From Coccinella septempunctata (taxonomy: Eukaryota; Arthropoda; Insecta; Coleoptera; Coccinellidae), in assembly GCF_907165205.1 (NCBI RefSeq), contig NC_058189.1, forward strand, positions 45,968,270 to 46,032,269: a stretch of 64,000 bases of DNA, written 5' to 3'. The translations under genes were made by a program, and so were the position numbers. Positions 63,591 through 64,000 of the stretch are shown in pieces. A model generated the notes under the pieces. The model made no database searches. It had not been told where the DNA came from and saw only the letters and a program-made list of their open reading frames with translations. Position 1 is the first letter of the stretch, and each line of letters begins with the position of its first letter.

Positions 63591-64000
63591 GGCTATGTCC
63601 TAAATGGTAAACGATCGCGCAAGCAGGCGATCGCGTTGGTCGGTCGTATCGCGTCTTGATCGCGCGATGAAAAATGGGTGTCCTAATTCGGAACGCCTAT
63701 TCGGGCGAATAGATGTGGTCGGTCCGATCAACTCACTATCGCGCGACCACCTCACACTGTGCAGTTGCTGTTTTTCAAGTTTGAATGACTTCTAGAAACG
63801 GAGCTTTCCGATACTTCTCGCAGAATAGGCTCTTCCAAATAAGAGGAAAAAACTAATGAAATTAGTTAGAACCCGATCCGAATTAAGTGAATTTCATCAT
63901 CTTTACCGCGAGCTGAGAAGTCATGAAGAATTGTTTTTTCATTACACGAAAATGCCAACTTCAACATTTGACTACATTTGCAAGGAAATTGAGCGAGAGT
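63591..64000 (+). mobile_element. PIF/Harbinger element, left end (continues outside)
   Basis: TAA at 63588-63590 precedes GGCTATGTCCTAAATGGTAA, which I take as the terminal sequence. Then come CG-rich subterminal blocks (cgatcgcgcaagc, gcgatcgcg, gatcgcgcgatg, tatcgcgcgacc) and a transposase start. The right end lies beyond the window, so the inverted repeat cannot be checked. Confidence 0.55.
63856..64000 (+). CDS. HARBI1-like transposase, N-terminal part (partial)
   Basis: The frame is open from 63814 to the window end. The ATG at 63856 gives 48 residues including RTRSELSEFHHLYRELRSHE and FFHYTKMPTSTFDYICKEIE. The pattern EFHHL, then FF.Y..M....FDYI is the conserved N-terminal region of Harbinger nucleases, upstream of the DDE core, which must lie outside the window. 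A stop at 63811-63813 blocks extension, and an acceptor-like cttctcgcag lies just before it, so the first exon could be elsewhere. It could also be a domesticated HARBI1 relative. Confidence 0.65.
   Translation, partial: MKLVRTRSELSEFHHLYRELRSHEELFFHYTKMPTSTFDYICKEIERE

Overview
The window is 64 kb of AT-rich eukaryotic DNA. It looks like an insect genome, plausibly a beetle; that is an inference from the element mix (Jockey-clade LINEs, a BEL/Pao LTR element, Penelope-like elements, Tc1/mariner, PIF/Harbinger and many foldback MITEs). No species can be named from sequence alone. No convincing host gene is present: every coding region I can assign belongs to a transposable element or its remains. 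Most remaining DNA is non-coding AT-rich sequence carrying short repeats.

0-14 kb. Foldback MITEs and a 140-bp tandem repeat lead into a broken Jockey fragment (minus, 4.2-5.7 kb). Next comes the 3' end of a Penelope-like element with a GIY-YIG endonuclease. A full-length two-ORF Jockey element (Jockey-1, minus, 6518-11415, 11-bp target duplication) has landed on the stop codon of that Penelope ORF. The Penelope 3' region resumes at 11427 and carries a hammerhead-like motif.

13.3-25.9 kb is a nested stack. An old non-LTR element (minus) is split by a 258-bp TA-flanked MITE. At the MITE edge sits a BEL/Pao element (14104-24938) with 236-bp LTRs that I read as identical, a 5-bp duplication (acatt), a primer-binding site, a purine tract and one open gag-pol frame. 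A second intact Jockey element (Jockey-2, 14247-18991) lies inside the BEL 3' LTR with an 11-bp duplication. Removing the young insertions in thought makes the old reading frame run through, which fixes the order of events.

25.9-43.4 kb holds a decayed Penelope reverse transcriptase behind a 355-bp foldback with a hammerhead-like core. It is followed by the most interesting structure in the window: about 1.35 kb of ~490-bp repeats arranged as two head-to-tail dimers in opposite orientation, with three matches to a canonical type I hammerhead ribozyme. Further along are a hAT-like MITE with an unoccupied paralogous site, a 5'-inverted defective Jockey copy (Jockey-3), an 820-bp foldback with hammerhead-like motifs in both arms, and a 5'-truncated LINE ending in a TTA repeat.

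43.4-64 kb is gene-poor. It contains decayed Tc1/mariner elements, a diverged copy of the hammerhead repeat, an RTE-like LINE fragment, MITEs, TA microsatellites, and at the right edge the start of a PIF/Harbinger element whose transposase runs off the window.

How they work together: each autonomous element carries its own enzymes (EN+RT for LINEs; protease, RT, RNase H and integrase for BEL; RT plus GIY-YIG for Penelope). The MITEs and hammerhead repeats encode nothing and would depend on such enzymes in trans.
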